This document shows positions 62,874 through 64,000 of a stretch of 64,000 bases of DNA, piece by piece (within the stretch, counting starts at the first letter, position 1; each line of letters opens with the position of its first letter). The notes beneath the pieces are model-generated. The model was given only the letters and a program-made list of their open reading frames with translations, did not search any database and had not been told where the DNA came from. Made by a program: the position numbers and the translations under genes. Source of the stretch: Silene conica (Eukaryota > Streptophyta > Magnoliopsida > Caryophyllales > Caryophyllaceae); the NCBI GenBank assembly GCA_029255685.2, contig CM055313.2, positions 52,801,579 through 52,865,578 on the forward strand. The letters run 5' to 3'.

Positions 62874-62878
62874 GAGTC

Positions 62879-63903
62879 GGTCGACCGACAAGCTTTCCCG
62901 GTCGATCGACTAACTACCTCAGTCGACCGACGAGATAAGCCAGTCGGTCGACCGTGGTCTGCTACGGGTTGCCCTAATTTATGCCATTTACGCCATAACT
63001 CGCCTACATCCTAACATATGAGATTTAGCTACGCGTATTACTAATGAAAACAGTAACTTCGATGATAGCAATACTAAATAACATGATGATAACAATTATA
63101 TAATTAACGAAAGCAGGGTTTAGGGATTTTATCTATCCGGTAGAACAATAACGAAACTAAACAAAACTGAATTAAGAAAAGGAATTACCGTAGCAATGGA
63201 ATAAGAATTGAATGATTGCAAATTTATTGAAATTTGCGTGGAAACAGAATGTTTGCGAAAGTAAACTAAGAGGAAACTTTATTGTAAAACTAATAAGAAT
63301 TTTAACCTAAGTTCAAACTGAATTATTAAAAGATGAGATTAAAAGATAAAACCTGGATGTGTCTAAGGTAAGATGATTAGTACAGGGGGTTGATTAAGCT
63401 TATATAATAAACTCTCAAAACTTCTTGTTTAACCTAATCTCGTCATGGGCTTAAACCTTTTTTCTGATTTTCCAAAATCTGCGCCTTGGTCGACCGACTT
63501 GTGATGCTGGTCGGTCGACCAGTTATCGGGCCCAGTAACTTTTCTGATTTCGAAAATAAACTTCCGAACTTGAGTTATCAGGTATGTTGGTCGACCGACC
63601 AGTGGGCTCGGTCAGTCGACCGAAACACCTGATGTAACAGCTTCGGAATCTTCAGAATTTTGTCTTTTGGTCTTTCAAACGCGCCTCGGACTTCGTTCCT
63701 TCTTCACTCCTTTGTTCCTTTAGCCATGCAAAAATCTCGAGGGTAAACGTGGCTCTAAATCGTCTTATTTCTGCGTAAATCTGCGAAAGTGCATAAAAAT
63801 ACGAAAGTAGACGAAATAGGGAAATAGTGACCAAAAACTCGTAAATGAGCTATGAAATGCGTGTAAAAATATATTTAAAACATCATAAAATAGACACGCA
63901 TCA
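62879..63903 (-). repeat. Ogre/Tat-type 3' LTR, proximal (right) part
   Basis: This resumes the LTR interrupted at 22489 and ends ACACGCATCA, matching the TG...CA rule with the TGATACCC end at 21900. The whole LTR is about 1.6 kb. About eight copies of GGTCGACC/AGTCGACC-type palindromes lie in 62876-63630. Short open frames here are not genes. Confidence 0.7.
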
Positions 63904-64000
63904 AATTCCCCAAACCAAACCTTGCTCGCCCTCAAGGAAGAACTAGACTCGACCTTAAACTAATGGAACGATTTCAATCTCAGTGCGAAATGCAAATACA
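63904..64000 (-). other. Ogre/Tat polypurine tract and end of internal region
   Basis: The minus strand reads GAGGGCGAGCAAGGTTTGG then TTTGGGGAATT directly before the LTR start TGATGCGTG. This is the typical 3' end of Ogre/Tat elements. The rest of that element lies to the right of the window. Confidence 0.7.

Overview
The window is a dense nest of plant transposable elements; I see no host protein-coding gene, tRNA gene or rDNA unit. The organism is a eudicot plant: every LTR element uses the plant initiator-Met tRNA primer site where that site is visible, and the families are plant lineages (Sirevirus, Tekay/Del chromovirus, Ogre/Tat, Athila, CACTA, TRIM, a 5S-bearing Cassandra-type LTR). 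A member of the Caryophyllales is plausible from the look of the Ogre/Retand-type LTR, but that is a guess.

Layout. The oldest visible layer is an Athila-type Gypsy ORF1 on the minus strand, in two flanks (150-1761 and 20883-21594). A 5S-bearing LTR sits in it at 948-1292. It is split by a Copia Sirevirus (1767-20877, minus, TSD TCCCC). The Sirevirus has its own inserts: a CACTA DNA transposon in its 3' LTR (2590-9085, TSD TAT) and an inverted double TRIM in gag (16473-17555, TSD GTTAG). An Ogre/Tat 3' LTR begins at 21900 and resumes at 62879, ending at 63903; the body of that element lies beyond the window.

That Ogre LTR is split by the main feature: a 40.4-kb head-to-tail array of one Tekay-like chromovirus (22490-62873). 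It has five LTRs and four internal domains in the order LTR-int-LTR-int-LTR-int-LTR-int-LTR, with one perfect 5-bp target duplication (GAGTC) at the outer ends only. Unit 1 of the array carries a young Copia element (25531-34149, TSD AGTAG).

Relative ages from nesting and LTR divergence by eye: the outer Tekay LTRs differ by about 2%, and the Sirevirus and inner Copia LTR pairs by about 0.8% each. The CACTA and probably the TRIM are younger than the Sirevirus. The CACTA keeps an uninterrupted six-exon accessory (TNPA/Transposase_24-like) gene and dense subterminal repeats but has lost the central and C-terminal part of its transposase, so it was probably moved in trans. All retroelements here are treated as fossils.
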